DNA of 64,000 nucleotides from Alkalihalobacillus sp. CinArs1 (GCF_947387515.1 NZ_CANDOB010000001.1:1488001-1552000); one strand, 5' to 3'. Shown: positions 49,508 to 58,762, counted from the first letter of the stretch. Translations and numbers: made by a program. Notes: generated by a model not told the origin, from the sequence alone.

Positions 49508-49875
49508 TATAGTTTTAATGCAGCAACTGCAAGAAGAATCCAAGCAGTGATGAATGCGAGACCTCCTAGTGGCGTGATCGCACCAAGAATTTTAATTCCA
49601 CTCAAGCTCAACACATAAAGGCTACCTGAGAAGAGGATGATCCCTGCAAACATGAGCCATCCAGCCCAGTTGATGAGCCCCGTTGATTGAAGCTTGTCTG
49701 CAACAACGGCAATGCCGATCAAACCAAGAGCATGATACATGTGATACTGAACACCTGTTTTGAACGTCTCTAACATTCTTTCTGACAATCGTCCTTCTAA
49801 TCCATGAGCGCCAAAAGCCCCAAGACCAACTGCTAGACAAGCGTTGATCGCACCGATGATCAAGAAAAGTTTCAT
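49507..49875 (-). CDS. ywdK: DUF423 family membrane protein (YwdK-like)
   Basis: 122-residue membrane protein with four hydrophobic helices and the LGAFGAHGLEGRL signature of DUF423; function unknown. GGAGGGT precedes the ATG. Next to gerQ as in B. subtilis. It may be read from the SigO-like cassette upstream, 89 bases away, because no terminator is seen between them. Confidence 0.88.
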   Translation of the reverse strand: MKLFLIIGAINACLAVGLGAFGAHGLEGRLSERMLETFKTGVQYHMYHALGLIGIAVVADKLQSTGLINWAGWLMFAGIILFSGSLYVLSLSGIKILGAITPLGGLAFITAWILLAVAALKL

Positions 49876-49964
49876 GAGTAACCCTCCGTATTGTTTCGTT
49901 CCATCTTCATCATAGCTAAAAGCGATTCATGCCACAACGTTTTTCATAAATGTTCATACATCAT

Positions 49965-50216
49965 TCACTCCTCGCGCTTATCTTTTTCTAATTTCATCGC
50001 AAACTCCTCAAAGTCAGGTACATCATCCACCTTGTATTTCCCCACTGCTTCGCACACCTTCACGAACAGCTCCTGGCGCAGGTCGTCTCTCGCTCCAAAC
50101 GACGTCTGTCTTAATTCTGATTGTATCTTTTTCTCAAATGTTTGTAGGATGAGGGAGAGTGCTTCCTCATCCTGCTTCTTAGCACGTTGTAAAAGGTTAT
50201 ATAATCTGCTTTCCAT
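49965..50216 (-). CDS. rsoA: RsoA-like sigma region 2 protein
   Basis: 83-residue protein with one helical domain. The segment ALSLILQTFEKKIQSELRQ and then DDLRQELFVKVCEAVGKY resembles sigma-70 region 2, as does B. subtilis RsoA, the partner of SigO. It has no region 4. It follows the YvrJ-like gene after 2 bases, in one cassette with the SigO-like gene. Assignment rests on motif look and on the gene trio. Confidence 0.7.
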   Translation of the reverse strand: MESRLYNLLQRAKKQDEEALSLILQTFEKKIQSELRQTSFGARDDLRQELFVKVCEAVGKYKVDDVPDFEEFAMKLEKDKREE

Positions 50217-50218
50217 AG

Positions 50219-50365
50219 TTATCCCTTCTTATCAGATTCCTGCTCTGCAATCACGTTCGATAAATTTTCAACTTTTCGCTCGAGTCTAATGAGTAGATAC
50301 AGTGATACAACGATTGGAAAACCTAAGTCACCGATCATCGTATTAATAATGTTTGTGATATTCAT
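50219..50365 (-). CDS. yvrJ: YvrJ-family small membrane protein
   Basis: 48-residue protein with one membrane helix (FPIVVSLYLLI, about 16-26) and a charged tail (RLERKVENLSNVIAEQE). Its ATG overlaps the stop of the SigO-like gene (ATGA), so it is translationally coupled. YvrJ-family proteins lie beside sigO in B. subtilis; function unknown. Confidence 0.75.
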   Translation of the reverse strand: MNITNIINTMIGDLGFPIVVSLYLLIRLERKVENLSNVIAEQESDKKG

Positions 50366-50928
50366 CGGATTCCCTCCTTCACGACTTCTCTTAATTTCTG
50401 CAGAGCACGTTTTCTGCGTCGGCTTACTGCCTGTTGAGAAACCCCTGAATCATTCGCTATCTCTGTGTCTGTTGCACCTTCACGATAGTAAAGGGTCAAC
50501 ACTTCTTTCTGCTTCGTAGTGAGTCTCTTGTACGCTCGGAACAGTGAATAGGACAAGAACTGCTGCTCAACTTCGTTTGAAGTATAGATCGGTGCACCTG
50601 CCATGAGATCGACCCAAGAATCTCCACTTTCCTTAACGGGTTGATCAAGCGTAAGCGGATACCTCATGCTGTTTAATCTACGTTTTCTGTCATAGTTTAT
50701 CGCCGTATAATGGACTAAACGTGATACATATGCAATGAAACGAATTTCGGCGTAAAACATGTGAAAAAGTTGATTCAGTCGATTTAGTGCTTCGTTATCA
50801 TTATCGTTAATCACATCGAGATAGCATCTCCAGCTTTCTTCATCTTGAATAAATGACCGGAAAAGGGGGTTTTTCATGAGCTCTCCATGAGCACCCTTTA
50901 TCATAGAATATGGACACTTTTGCTTCAT
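50362..50928 (-). CDS. sigO: SigO-like sigma factor subunit (region 4)
   Basis: 188-residue protein. Residues 131-185 form a sigma-70 region 4 with helix-turn-helix (KQKEVLTLYYREGATDTEIA, then SGVSQQAVSRRRKRAL). The front half lacks a normal region 2, as in B. subtilis SigO (YvrI), which works only with RsoA. The ATG at 50928 is preceded by GGAGAGGTGAGG; the frame opens 42 codons earlier without support. It has its own region after the flagellar terminator. Confidence 0.75.
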   Translation of the reverse strand: MKQKCPYSMIKGAHGELMKNPLFRSFIQDEESWRCYLDVINDNDNEALNRLNQLFHMFYAEIRFIAYVSRLVHYTAINYDRKRRLNSMRYPLTLDQPVKESGDSWVDLMAGAPIYTSNEVEQQFLSYSLFRAYKRLTTKQKEVLTLYYREGATDTEIANDSGVSQQAVSRRRKRALQKLREVVKEGIR

Positions 50929-50954
50929 CCTCACCTCTCCCTTCTCTTTTGTGT

Positions 50955-50971
50955 AGGATAGAAAGTATCCT
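50955..50971. promoter_or_regulatory. Inverted repeat upstream of sigO
   Basis: AGGATA-GAAAG-TATCCT, 27 bases before the sigO start codon. It could be an operator or part of the promoter; no known consensus was matched. Confidence 0.35.
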
Positions 50972-51024
50972 TTCTTGCAAAAATCACAACCACGAATTCG
51001 AACGTATGTTCTTATTTTAATTAT

Positions 51025-51051
51025 AAAAAAACTCATGTGTTCGCACATGAG
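51025..51051 (-). terminator. Terminator of the flagellar operon
   Basis: CTCATGTG pairs with CACATGAG (tetraloop), followed on the minus strand by seven T. It lies 33 bases past the yaaR-like stop. Confidence 0.9.
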
Positions 51052-51084
51052 CAAATACTTCCTATTTTTTCTAGTATAAACGAC

Positions 51085-51522
51085 CTAGAGCATTAAATCT
51101 ACCAACAGACCTTTTACTTCTCCTACGAGTGATAACACGTGCACACCTGACTTTTCTTTTTGTAATATTTCTTCTTGAAGATCGACTAACTTCTGCTCAA
51201 CTGTCTCGACGAGCTTATACGTTCTGTTTCGCCCTCTGTGGTCCATGCTGTTCTTTTCAGATAGTGACAAGCCCTGACCAACTGCTTCTTCAAGGAAATG
51301 CTTCACTAACCGTTTGTATGCCGTTAGGTTTTGGAGTGTTTTTTCTTTTCCTAGTACCTTGCCTTGTTCTTCAATCTGATGAAGCAGCCGCTGAAGTGCG
51401 GAGCCTTTCAACTCTTTTGCCGCTTCATTCATCACACCGTTGAACGGAGTAGGTGAAGATGATTTCATCGTATCTTTCTTAAGTGAATCGTGCATCACTT
51501 GAGTTGATTGCTGTATTTTCAT
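51085..51522 (-). CDS. YaaR (DUF327) family protein
   Basis: 145-residue helical protein. The C-terminal part (LVKHFLEEAVGQGLSLSEKN, then GRNRTYKLVETVEQKLVDL and GEVKGLLVDL) is typical of DUF327 (B. subtilis YaaR). Its ATG overlaps the swrB stop by 4 bases, so it is coupled to the last known gene of the flagellar operon. In B. subtilis, yaaR lies elsewhere, near the holB region. Function unknown. Confidence 0.8.
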   Translation of the reverse strand: MKIQQSTQVMHDSLKKDTMKSSSPTPFNGVMNEAAKELKGSALQRLLHQIEEQGKVLGKEKTLQNLTAYKRLVKHFLEEAVGQGLSLSEKNSMDHRGRNRTYKLVETVEQKLVDLQEEILQKEKSGVHVLSLVGEVKGLLVDLML

Positions 51523-51986
51523 AGCTGCTGAGACCTTCCGTGTATATTGACAATCAGTTCGACTTCACCAATACCGCAGTTCAAGAACTTTGCAATTTCT
51601 GTCATCGTAAAGCCTTCTTTGTATAGCTTGAGTGCTTGCTGCTTTCGATCGTTCCTCACTGAAGGGTGCTGAAGGACAGCCGCTGGCTTCTGATATGGCT
51701 GGTTTTCTTTCGGCTGCTGCGCCGGTACGCTTTCCTGAGGTGCAGCTTTCGACTGCTCAAGTACTCGAAGGCGCAAATCGATTTGCCCCTCTCGTTTTTC
51801 AACGAGTGTTTTCACTCGATCGATCAATTGATCGTTTTCTTCCTCGAGCTGTTCGATGTACGACTGCATACTCGACCTGACTTCTTCTTTTAAATTTGAA
51901 CCTTTGGACTGCTTAAGGAATAAGAGAACGATACACAAAAAGCTAACGAGATGTAGTGCTATGCTGATAAAGATGAAGATTACCAT
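51519..51986 (-). CDS. swrB: SwrB-like (YlxL) protein
   Basis: 155-residue protein with one N-terminal membrane helix (about 2-24), a charged coiled-coil part (25-80), a proline/glutamine-rich linker and a C-terminal helix-turn-helix-like segment (ALKLYKEGFTMTEIAKFLNC). This matches B. subtilis SwrB, which helps basal-body assembly and swarming. It is just downstream of sigD as there. The ATG at 51986 follows CGGAG. Confidence 0.8.
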   Translation of the reverse strand: MVIFIFISIALHLVSFLCIVLLFLKQSKGSNLKEEVRSSMQSYIEQLEEENDQLIDRVKTLVEKREGQIDLRLRVLEQSKAAPQESVPAQQPKENQPYQKPAAVLQHPSVRNDRKQQALKLYKEGFTMTEIAKFLNCGIGEVELIVNIHGRSQQL

Positions 51987-52000
51987 TGTATTCACTCCGA

Positions 52001-52786
52001 TTACATGGATTGTACATGTTCTTTATTCGCTCGAAGGGAACCTTTCATTCGTAGCAACGCTTTTGAATGAAGCTGAGAGACTCGACTTGTAGAAAGCTTT
52101 AAAATTTTCGCGATTTCTGTTAGAGTCAGCTCCTCAAAATATACGAGCGAGATTACTAGTTTTTCTTTTTCAGGTAGTCGATCGATCGTTTCGGTCAGAA
52201 TTTCTTTAATAAAATGCTCATGAATATGCTTTTCAGGTGAATCTGCACGTTCATTCTCGATCACGTTGTACCGTTCGATCTGCTGTTGATCTTCTTCATA
52301 TACAGGTTCGTCAACTGAAATCATAATCGAAAGAGAGGCGTCCTGTATCGTTTGTTGCACTTCTACTACCGACATCCCGAGGTGCTTTGCGACTTGCTCA
52401 TCTGTGCAAGATTTTTGGTTCTCTTGCTCCAATAGCGCATACGCTTCCTCGATCTTACGTGCTTTATCTCTCACAGAACGTGGTACCCAGTCGTTTTGCC
52501 TTAACCCATCGATGATCGCACCTTTTATCCGCCAGTTTGCATACGTCTCAAATTTAAGATCGCGCTCTAGTTCAAATTTGTCGATCGCGTCGAGTAGGCC
52601 ATTATAAGCAAAACTACTGATATCATCATGATGGACAGAGGATGGAAGTGCAGCCATATACCGTTTAACAGCATAATCCACAAGTGGTCGATAGAATGAC
52701 ACAAGATAGTTACCCGCTGCTTCATTTCGCTCGTTCTTCCATGCCTTCCAATATTCAATTGTCTGTTCGTCCATTTTGGATTTCAT
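52001..52786 (-). CDS. sigD: Flagellar sigma factor SigD (FliA)
   Basis: Sigma-28 class factor for late flagellar, autolysin and motility genes. The 261-residue protein has region 2 (FAYNGLLDAIDKFELERDLK and FETYANWRIKGAIIDGLRQ), region 3 and region 4 (LTLTEIAKILKLSTSRVSQL). It comes straight after flhG (25 bases); the cheB-A-W-C-D genes found between them in B. subtilis are absent. GGTGGTGA points to the ATG at 52786. Confidence 0.94.
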   Translation of the reverse strand: MKSKMDEQTIEYWKAWKNERNEAAGNYLVSFYRPLVDYAVKRYMAALPSSVHHDDISSFAYNGLLDAIDKFELERDLKFETYANWRIKGAIIDGLRQNDWVPRSVRDKARKIEEAYALLEQENQKSCTDEQVAKHLGMSVVEVQQTIQDASLSIMISVDEPVYEEDQQQIERYNVIENERADSPEKHIHEHFIKEILTETIDRLPEKEKLVISLVYFEELTLTEIAKILKLSTSRVSQLHSKALLRMKGSLRANKEHVQSM

Positions 52787-52811
52787 GGGATTCACCACCA
52801 ATGTCTTCCAT

Positions 52812-53675
52812 TTATTTATGAAACAACGTCTTCATAAGGAACCCTTTCACACCTAACTTATATTGTGTAGGAAGGTCAAGGTACGTCCTTGCGATCTGAT
52901 TAACTGCTTCTGAGGCTTTCGAACGTGGGTATTGCAACAAGTATGGCGTTTGTGCCATAACGGCTTTTCTTACTGCATCATCATCTGGAATGTAGCCAAG
53001 CACCTCGATCGGCTTGTTCAGAAGCTGTTTAGAAGCTCGTAAGAAGTTTGCCGATGCCTGTTCTCCTTCAAACTCGTTGATCGTACGGTTGACGATGAGC
53101 TTGATCGGTAGTTGATCATTCTTCATATGCAAGGCCTTCAGCACTGCATAGGCATCCGTGATCGACGGTGGTTCTGGGTTAAGAACGATAAAGATGTCAT
53201 CGGCTGCCTGAAGAAACCTCATGCTTTCCTGGGTAAGGCCTGCGCCCGTGTCCAAAATGATGTAGTCGACTTTACCTTGTAGACTACTAAATTCGTGAAA
53301 AAAGTGGTGAAGCTGATCCTCACTCATCGAAAACACCCGACCGATTCCATTACCCCCAGCGATGTAGGTTAGTCCGTTGACCCCGGTTTCAAGAACTTCT
53401 TCGAGTGGAAGTTTTTCTTCAAGCATCGAGATCAATGATCCTTTTGGCGTCACGCCCATCAATACGTCAACATTCGCCATGCCTACATCAAGATCCAGAA
53501 TCATTACTTTTTTATCGAGTGCTTCCATACTTAACGCTAAGTTCAAACAAATATTAGATTTGCCCACCCCGCCCTTACCGCTCGTTACTGCGATCACTTT
53601 TGTCTTCCGATCGCGAGGAGTAGACTGAGTCTGACTAGTAACCTTCTCTCGTAGTTTGTTAGCTTGATCTGCCAT
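52812..53675 (-). CDS. flhG: Flagellar number regulator FlhG
   Basis: MinD/ParA-type ATPase that controls number and placement of flagella and activates the FlhF GTPase. The 287-residue protein has the deviant Walker A GKGGVGKS (33-40) and a C-terminal amphipathic tail (FLMKTLFHK). It overlaps the flhF gene by 17 bases. Confidence 0.94.
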   Translation of the reverse strand: MADQANKLREKVTSQTQSTPRDRKTKVIAVTSGKGGVGKSNICLNLALSMEALDKKVMILDLDVGMANVDVLMGVTPKGSLISMLEEKLPLEEVLETGVNGLTYIAGGNGIGRVFSMSEDQLHHFFHEFSSLQGKVDYIILDTGAGLTQESMRFLQAADDIFIVLNPEPPSITDAYAVLKALHMKNDQLPIKLIVNRTINEFEGEQASANFLRASKQLLNKPIEVLGYIPDDDAVRKAVMAQTPYLLQYPRSKASEAVNQIARTYLDLPTQYKLGVKGFLMKTLFHK

Positions 53676-54840
53676 ACATCTTTTCCTCCATCACTAGATC
53701 AACAAGTGTTCCTTCTGTGGTCTTCAACATATCATCAGGCACGTTCTGTCCATTCGTAATGAGTGTGACTGGCAGCTTGTAATCTTCCATCAAGTTAAAG
53801 ATCGGGCCTCTTGCTCTCGTTTCATCCATTTTCGTTAAGATGACTTCCGTTACACCCACGCTCTGAAAATTATCTGTGATCACTTTTAAATCGTTGTATC
53901 TGTGCGTCAAACTGAGAACGAGACTAATCGCGATATCATTACTCGATACAAGCTCTTCAAGCTGGGAAATATACTTATACTGCTGATAGTTTCGTCCCGC
54001 TGTATCCATCAGGATCGTGTCACACTCAGAGAGCTTTCTGATTGCAAGAGCAAGGTCATCAGGTGATTGAACGACTTCTAAAGGAATCCCTAGAATATCA
54101 GCATACGTTCGAAGTTGATCGACCGCTGCAATACGGTACGTATCAGATGTGATCAAGCCAACTGACTTTCGTTCATTTAAAATAATATCTCCCGCAAGTT
54201 TTGCGATCGTCGTCGTTTTTCCTACACCTGTCGGACCAACAAAGCAGCGAATCTTCTTAGGGGAATTTGTCATATCAGGGTATTCCAGTGTACGTTTTTG
54301 AAGCCCTTGCCTCATCCAGGTGAATGCATCTTCTTTTGAAAACCCTGGAGAAAGTTTCGCTTTCATGAGTAAATCTGCCATAACTGAGGAACGGATCGAC
54401 TTTGAGAATTCATGGTCTTCGAGAAAGGCGTTCACAGGCTTCAGATGCACCGGTAACCTTTCTGTTTCCATCAACTGCATCATCATTTCCTTCATCGACT
54501 TTAGTTCACCCATCACATGGTGATCGTCCTCTTTCACGGGGTCGGGCTTTGGTTCTTGTCGTACCTCTTGAAGAGGCTCTTTGAAAGGTTCAGGTACTTG
54601 CTGTTCTCTTCGCTTCTTCTCTGATTCGAGCAGCGTCTGAAACTCGTCCTTTTTTTCTTTTTCTGCCTTATCTTCATCTAGTACAGCGAGGACTTCTAGT
54701 TTCGTCTTCTGAAAAAATCCGAGAAAGCCCCCTACTTTTATCTTCTTCGTATTTAAAATGACTGCGTCTTTCCCAAGATCCTTCCGAATCATAGGCATAG
54801 CTTCTCTCAAATGGTTAACGGTATATCGTTTTATTTTCAT
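53659..54840 (-). CDS. flhF: Flagellar SRP-type GTPase FlhF
   Basis: GTPase that marks sites for basal bodies. The 393-residue protein has an N-terminal basic B domain, a variable charged linker (about 55-110), an N domain, and the GTPase with G1 GPTGVGKTT (202-210), DTAGRN and TKMDE. Its start overlaps the stop of flhA (ATGA). Confidence 0.94.
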   Translation of the reverse strand: MKIKRYTVNHLREAMPMIRKDLGKDAVILNTKKIKVGGFLGFFQKTKLEVLAVLDEDKAEKEKKDEFQTLLESEKKRREQQVPEPFKEPLQEVRQEPKPDPVKEDDHHVMGELKSMKEMMMQLMETERLPVHLKPVNAFLEDHEFSKSIRSSVMADLLMKAKLSPGFSKEDAFTWMRQGLQKRTLEYPDMTNSPKKIRCFVGPTGVGKTTTIAKLAGDIILNERKSVGLITSDTYRIAAVDQLRTYADILGIPLEVVQSPDDLALAIRKLSECDTILMDTAGRNYQQYKYISQLEELVSSNDIAISLVLSLTHRYNDLKVITDNFQSVGVTEVILTKMDETRARGPIFNLMEDYKLPVTLITNGQNVPDDMLKTTEGTLVDLVMEEKMYGRSS

Positions 54841-56873
54841 GGCAGATTGATCACCCCTACACTCTGAACTTCAACATCAGGTTCTAATTCGCTGTAAGAT
54901 AGAATGGTTAAGTCAGGCATATATCGCTCAAGAAATTGTCTTAAATACATTCGAATAGCAGGAGAAGTTAATAAGATCGGCTGAATGCCAGATTGCTGCA
55001 GGCGGTTTACTTGCTGCAATACTTCCTGGTAAATAGCCTGAGACGTTTCAGGATCAAGTGCTAGGTAGCTGCCTTGATCAGATTGCTGCACAGATTCTGC
55101 AAATCGCTTTTCAAGTCTAGCACCAGCAGTTAGTACTTTTACCGCTTCACCAGGGGCTGCGATTTGAGCCGTGATCTGCCTTGATAACGCCTGTCTCGCG
55201 TATTCGGCTAACACGTCGGTGTCTTTTGTTCGAATACCATTATCGGCAAGTGATTCTAGTATCATATCGAGTGATCTGATCGACACTTTTTCTTTTAGTA
55301 ACCTCATCAAAACTTTTTGAACATCACCGATTGTAAGAACATTAGGGATGAGCTCTTCTAACACAGCCGGTGACGTTTCTTTAACGTTATCTAAAAGATT
55401 CTTCACTTCTTGTCGACTCAGCAGTTCGTGCGCATGCTTTTTGATCACTTCAGTTAAATGGGTCGATACGACCGATGGCGGATCCACGATGGTATAACCG
55501 GAAAGCTCAGCGCGATCCTTCATCTCTTCAGTCACCCAGAGAGCAGGTAGCCCAAAGGCTGGTTCCACCGTTTCGATTCCCGTAATCGTTTCATCTTCCA
55601 CGCCACTGCTCATCGCAAGATACTGGTTTAGCAAAAGCTCACCACCAGCAACACGGTTTCCTTTGATCTTGACCACATATTCATTCGGCTGTAGCTGAAT
55701 GTTGTCTCGAATGCGGATAACCGGTACAACGATTCCTAGTTCAAGTGCGATCTGTCGACGAATCATGATGACACGGTCAAGCAAATCTCCGCCTTGCTTT
55801 TGATCTGCGAGTGGAATTAAGCCATAGCCGAATTCAAACTCGATCGGATCAACATGCAGAAGTCCTGTCACACTCTCTGGACTCTTCATTTCTTCCGCTT
55901 CTTCTTCACCTGCGGCGGTCTCTACTTCCTCAGCTGTTTGGTCGAGATTTCGTTGCATCAACCAGCCTGAGTAGATAAGCAACCCTGCGATCGGAAAGGT
56001 TAACAGCGGATTGATCGGCGTCGCGATTCCAAGGAGTGCCACTACGGCACCAACGATGTACAACAACTTTGGATATGCAAAGATCTGCCCAGTAATATCC
56101 GTTCCAAGGTTGCCATCAGAAGCAGCACGAGTAACGACGATCCCGGTAGCTGTCGAAATTAAGAGTGCTGGTATTTGACTGACGAGGCCGTCACCTATCG
56201 ATAGAAGTGTAAACGTCGCCGCCGCATCTCCAACCGCCATTCCGTGAACAACCATCCCGATGATAAGTCCACCGATGATATTGATGAGCGTGATGACGAT
56301 ACCTGCGATGGCATCTCCTTTTACGAATTTACTAGCACCATCCATCGCACCATAAAAGTCTGCCTCTCGTTCGATCTTTTGACGACGTTCACGGGCTTCA
56401 CGGTCTGAAATCATTCCTGCATTTAAATCTGCATCGATACTCATTTGTTTACCTGGCATCGCATCTAGCGTAAAACGTGCTGCTACTTCAGCCACACGTT
56501 CGGACCCCTTCGTTATTACAATAAATTGAATGATAACAAGAATAAGGAAAACAAGGAGCCCTATTACAACACTTCCTCCAACCACGAATGATCCAAACGT
56601 TTCAATGACCTGTCCACCCGTTTTGTTTGTCAAAATCGATCGGGTAGTGGAGACGTTAAGGCCTAGCCTGAAAAGGGTTGTAAGCAACAGTAACGAGGGG
56701 AAGATCGAAAACTGCAATGCCTCTTTCGTATTCATCGCGACAAGAATGATCGTCAGTGCCAGACTGATGTTCATCATGATTAAGAAATCCAGCAATAGTG
56801 GAGGAAACGGAATAACCATCATGATCACGATCATGATGACTGATACGAGTACGGCATAATCCTTTAATTTCAT
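54837..56873 (-). CDS. flhA: Flagellar export protein FlhA
   Basis: Main membrane gate of the flagellar type III export apparatus. The 678-residue protein has about eight N-terminal helices with the conserved FHIPEP-type region (loop RFTLDAMPGKQMSIDADLN) and a large C-terminal cytosolic domain (from about 330) that docks substrates and chaperones. Start overlaps nothing; flhB ends 3 bases upstream. Confidence 0.95.
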   Translation of the reverse strand: MKLKDYAVLVSVIMIVIMMVIPFPPLLLDFLIMMNISLALTIILVAMNTKEALQFSIFPSLLLLTTLFRLGLNVSTTRSILTNKTGGQVIETFGSFVVGGSVVIGLLVFLILVIIQFIVITKGSERVAEVAARFTLDAMPGKQMSIDADLNAGMISDREARERRQKIEREADFYGAMDGASKFVKGDAIAGIVITLINIIGGLIIGMVVHGMAVGDAAATFTLLSIGDGLVSQIPALLISTATGIVVTRAASDGNLGTDITGQIFAYPKLLYIVGAVVALLGIATPINPLLTFPIAGLLIYSGWLMQRNLDQTAEEVETAAGEEEAEEMKSPESVTGLLHVDPIEFEFGYGLIPLADQKQGGDLLDRVIMIRRQIALELGIVVPVIRIRDNIQLQPNEYVVKIKGNRVAGGELLLNQYLAMSSGVEDETITGIETVEPAFGLPALWVTEEMKDRAELSGYTIVDPPSVVSTHLTEVIKKHAHELLSRQEVKNLLDNVKETSPAVLEELIPNVLTIGDVQKVLMRLLKEKVSIRSLDMILESLADNGIRTKDTDVLAEYARQALSRQITAQIAAPGEAVKVLTAGARLEKRFAESVQQSDQGSYLALDPETSQAIYQEVLQQVNRLQQSGIQPILLTSPAIRMYLRQFLERYMPDLTILSYSELEPDVEVQSVGVINLP

Positions 56874-56875
56874 GG

Positions 56876-57976
56876 TTAGTTTCCTCCTCCCGGATAGCCT
56901 TTGATACTGTAAACATAAGCGAGCACCTCAGCCACTGCTTTAAACAAATCCTCAGGCACACCTTCACCAATATCCACTTGGTGATAAAGCGCGCGTGCTA
57001 AGGGAACATTTTCAGACATCACGATGTCATGTTCTTTCGCTGATTCTTTAATTTTTTGAGCTACGTAATCCATCCCTTTCGCAACGACGGTCGGTACGTC
57101 CATTTCGTTCGGGTCATACCTAAGCGCAACTGCAAAGTGTGTTGGATTCGTAATCACCACATCCGCTTTTGGAATTTCTGAAATCATACGATTCATCCCA
57201 AGCTCACGCTGCTTTTCTTTGATGCGTGATTTGATGAGTGGGTCACCCTCACTCTTTTTATGTTCATCCTTAATGTCTTGCTTTGACATACGGATGTTTT
57301 TTTCAAAGTCATATTTTTGATAGACGTAATCAAGGATCGATAGAAACAACATGAGAATCGCTACCGCTAATCCTGTTTGAACGATCAATGAACCAATTAA
57401 CTCAAGGGCATCCCCCATCGAAATCTGGGAGATCACCATCATCTCTTCTCGTTTCCTCCATAAGACGATGAACGTGACGGCTGAGATGAATGTTATTTTA
57501 ATTAACGATTTTAAAAGTTCGACTAGTGTACGAGCCGAGAAAATCCTTTTCGCTCCCTTTATAGGGTTGATTCTCTCAAGCTTTGCTTTTAGTGGGTCTG
57601 TTGCGACTAGAAAGCCTACTTGCATGTAGTTTCCGATCACTCCCATAACGAGTGAGATGCCCATCAATGGCGCTGCAATAATCGCTGCTTGCCAAACGTT
57701 CTCTTTCATCAAGAGGTCGAGGTTCTTTTCTGTGAGTTCCCATTCTGGAATTCTCATGATGTTTCCCTTGATCATCGTTTGAAGTCCCTCTACCATCCAC
57801 CCGCCTATAAACGACATGAATAAGAACACGCCGATCATCATCAAAGCAGATGGAATCTCTGCACTTCTTGCAACCTGCCCCTTCTTCCGAGAATCCTGCT
57901 TCTTCTGAGGGGTCGCTTTTTCTGTCTTTTCTTGAGAAAAGAACTGTAGATTCATTTTCAAACGGTATGTACCCAT
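56876..57976 (-). CDS. flhB: Flagellar export switch protein FlhB
   Basis: Export apparatus protein that switches substrate type from hook to filament after self-cleavage. The 366-residue protein has four membrane helices and the autocleavage motif NPTH (277-280), then the cytosolic C domain. The ATG at 57976 is preferred to a GTG four codons earlier; another ATG seven codons later cannot be excluded. Confidence 0.94.
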   Translation of the reverse strand: MGTYRLKMNLQFFSQEKTEKATPQKKQDSRKKGQVARSAEIPSALMMIGVFLFMSFIGGWMVEGLQTMIKGNIMRIPEWELTEKNLDLLMKENVWQAAIIAAPLMGISLVMGVIGNYMQVGFLVATDPLKAKLERINPIKGAKRIFSARTLVELLKSLIKITFISAVTFIVLWRKREEMMVISQISMGDALELIGSLIVQTGLAVAILMLFLSILDYVYQKYDFEKNIRMSKQDIKDEHKKSEGDPLIKSRIKEKQRELGMNRMISEIPKADVVITNPTHFAVALRYDPNEMDVPTVVAKGMDYVAQKIKESAKEHDIVMSENVPLARALYHQVDIGEGVPEDLFKAVAEVLAYVYSIKGYPGGGN

Positions 57977-57980
57977 CGCA

Positions 57981-58757
57981 TTAACCACCCAGAATTTGAA
58001 TAAGCTGGCCCATCGTATCGATCATGTCTCTAAACACTCCTCTTAATAAAAAGAAAAAGGTCGGAATTGTGACTAGAATCAACACAAACCCTACAAAGAT
58101 CTTCAGGGGAAGGCCGACAACAAAGATGTTCACTTGAGGAACTGCTCTCGCTAATAGACCAAGAGCAACATCGACTAGAAATAACGATGCGACGATCGGC
58201 AGCGCCAGCTGAAATGCTGAGAAGAACATCCCTGAAAAGACTTCTGCTATAAATCTAGCAAGCGAATCACTCTCTGCCTGTCCAAGGAGCGATTCGGCTG
58301 GAAGAAGTTCATAGCTTTTAACGAGGCCATCGAGCATCATATGATGACCATCGACAGAAACGAGAAAAAGCAGCGCGAGCATGTACTTGAAGTTCCCTAT
58401 GATCGGCACCTGAGTACGCGTTTGGGGATCGATTACATTCGCCATAACAAAGCCCATCTGAAAATCAATAAATGCCCCAGCAACTTGGACCGTGTACAAG
58501 ATAAGGGTTGCGATAAAGCCGAGAGACAGGCCGATAAATAACTCTTTTATGATCAATAGTATGAATGCGAGATCTAGCGTCATGCTCTCAACTGAACCGA
58601 TGCCCGCCGTTACTAACAGTGCGATAAAAAATCCAAGGCTTACTTTGAACCGTGCCGGAACGCTTCGGGTTGAAAAAACCGGGGCAACGATGAAGAAGGA
58701 GGTCGCCCTCATGAATACGAGTAAAAACAATGGCAGGGCGTTTATGACACTTTCCAT
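57981..58757 (-). CDS. fliR: Flagellar export protein FliR
   Basis: 258-residue membrane protein with about six helices, part of the FliPQR export gate. Typical sequence: FLLVFMRATSFFIVAPVF near the start and AVPQVNIFVVGLPLKI near the end. Between flhB and fliQ as in most Firmicutes. Confidence 0.93.
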   Translation of the reverse strand: MESVINALPLFLLVFMRATSFFIVAPVFSTRSVPARFKVSLGFFIALLVTAGIGSVESMTLDLAFILLIIKELFIGLSLGFIATLILYTVQVAGAFIDFQMGFVMANVIDPQTRTQVPIIGNFKYMLALLFLVSVDGHHMMLDGLVKSYELLPAESLLGQAESDSLARFIAEVFSGMFFSAFQLALPIVASLFLVDVALGLLARAVPQVNIFVVGLPLKIFVGFVLILVTIPTFFFLLRGVFRDMIDTMGQLIQILGG

Positions 58758-58762
58758 TTACC

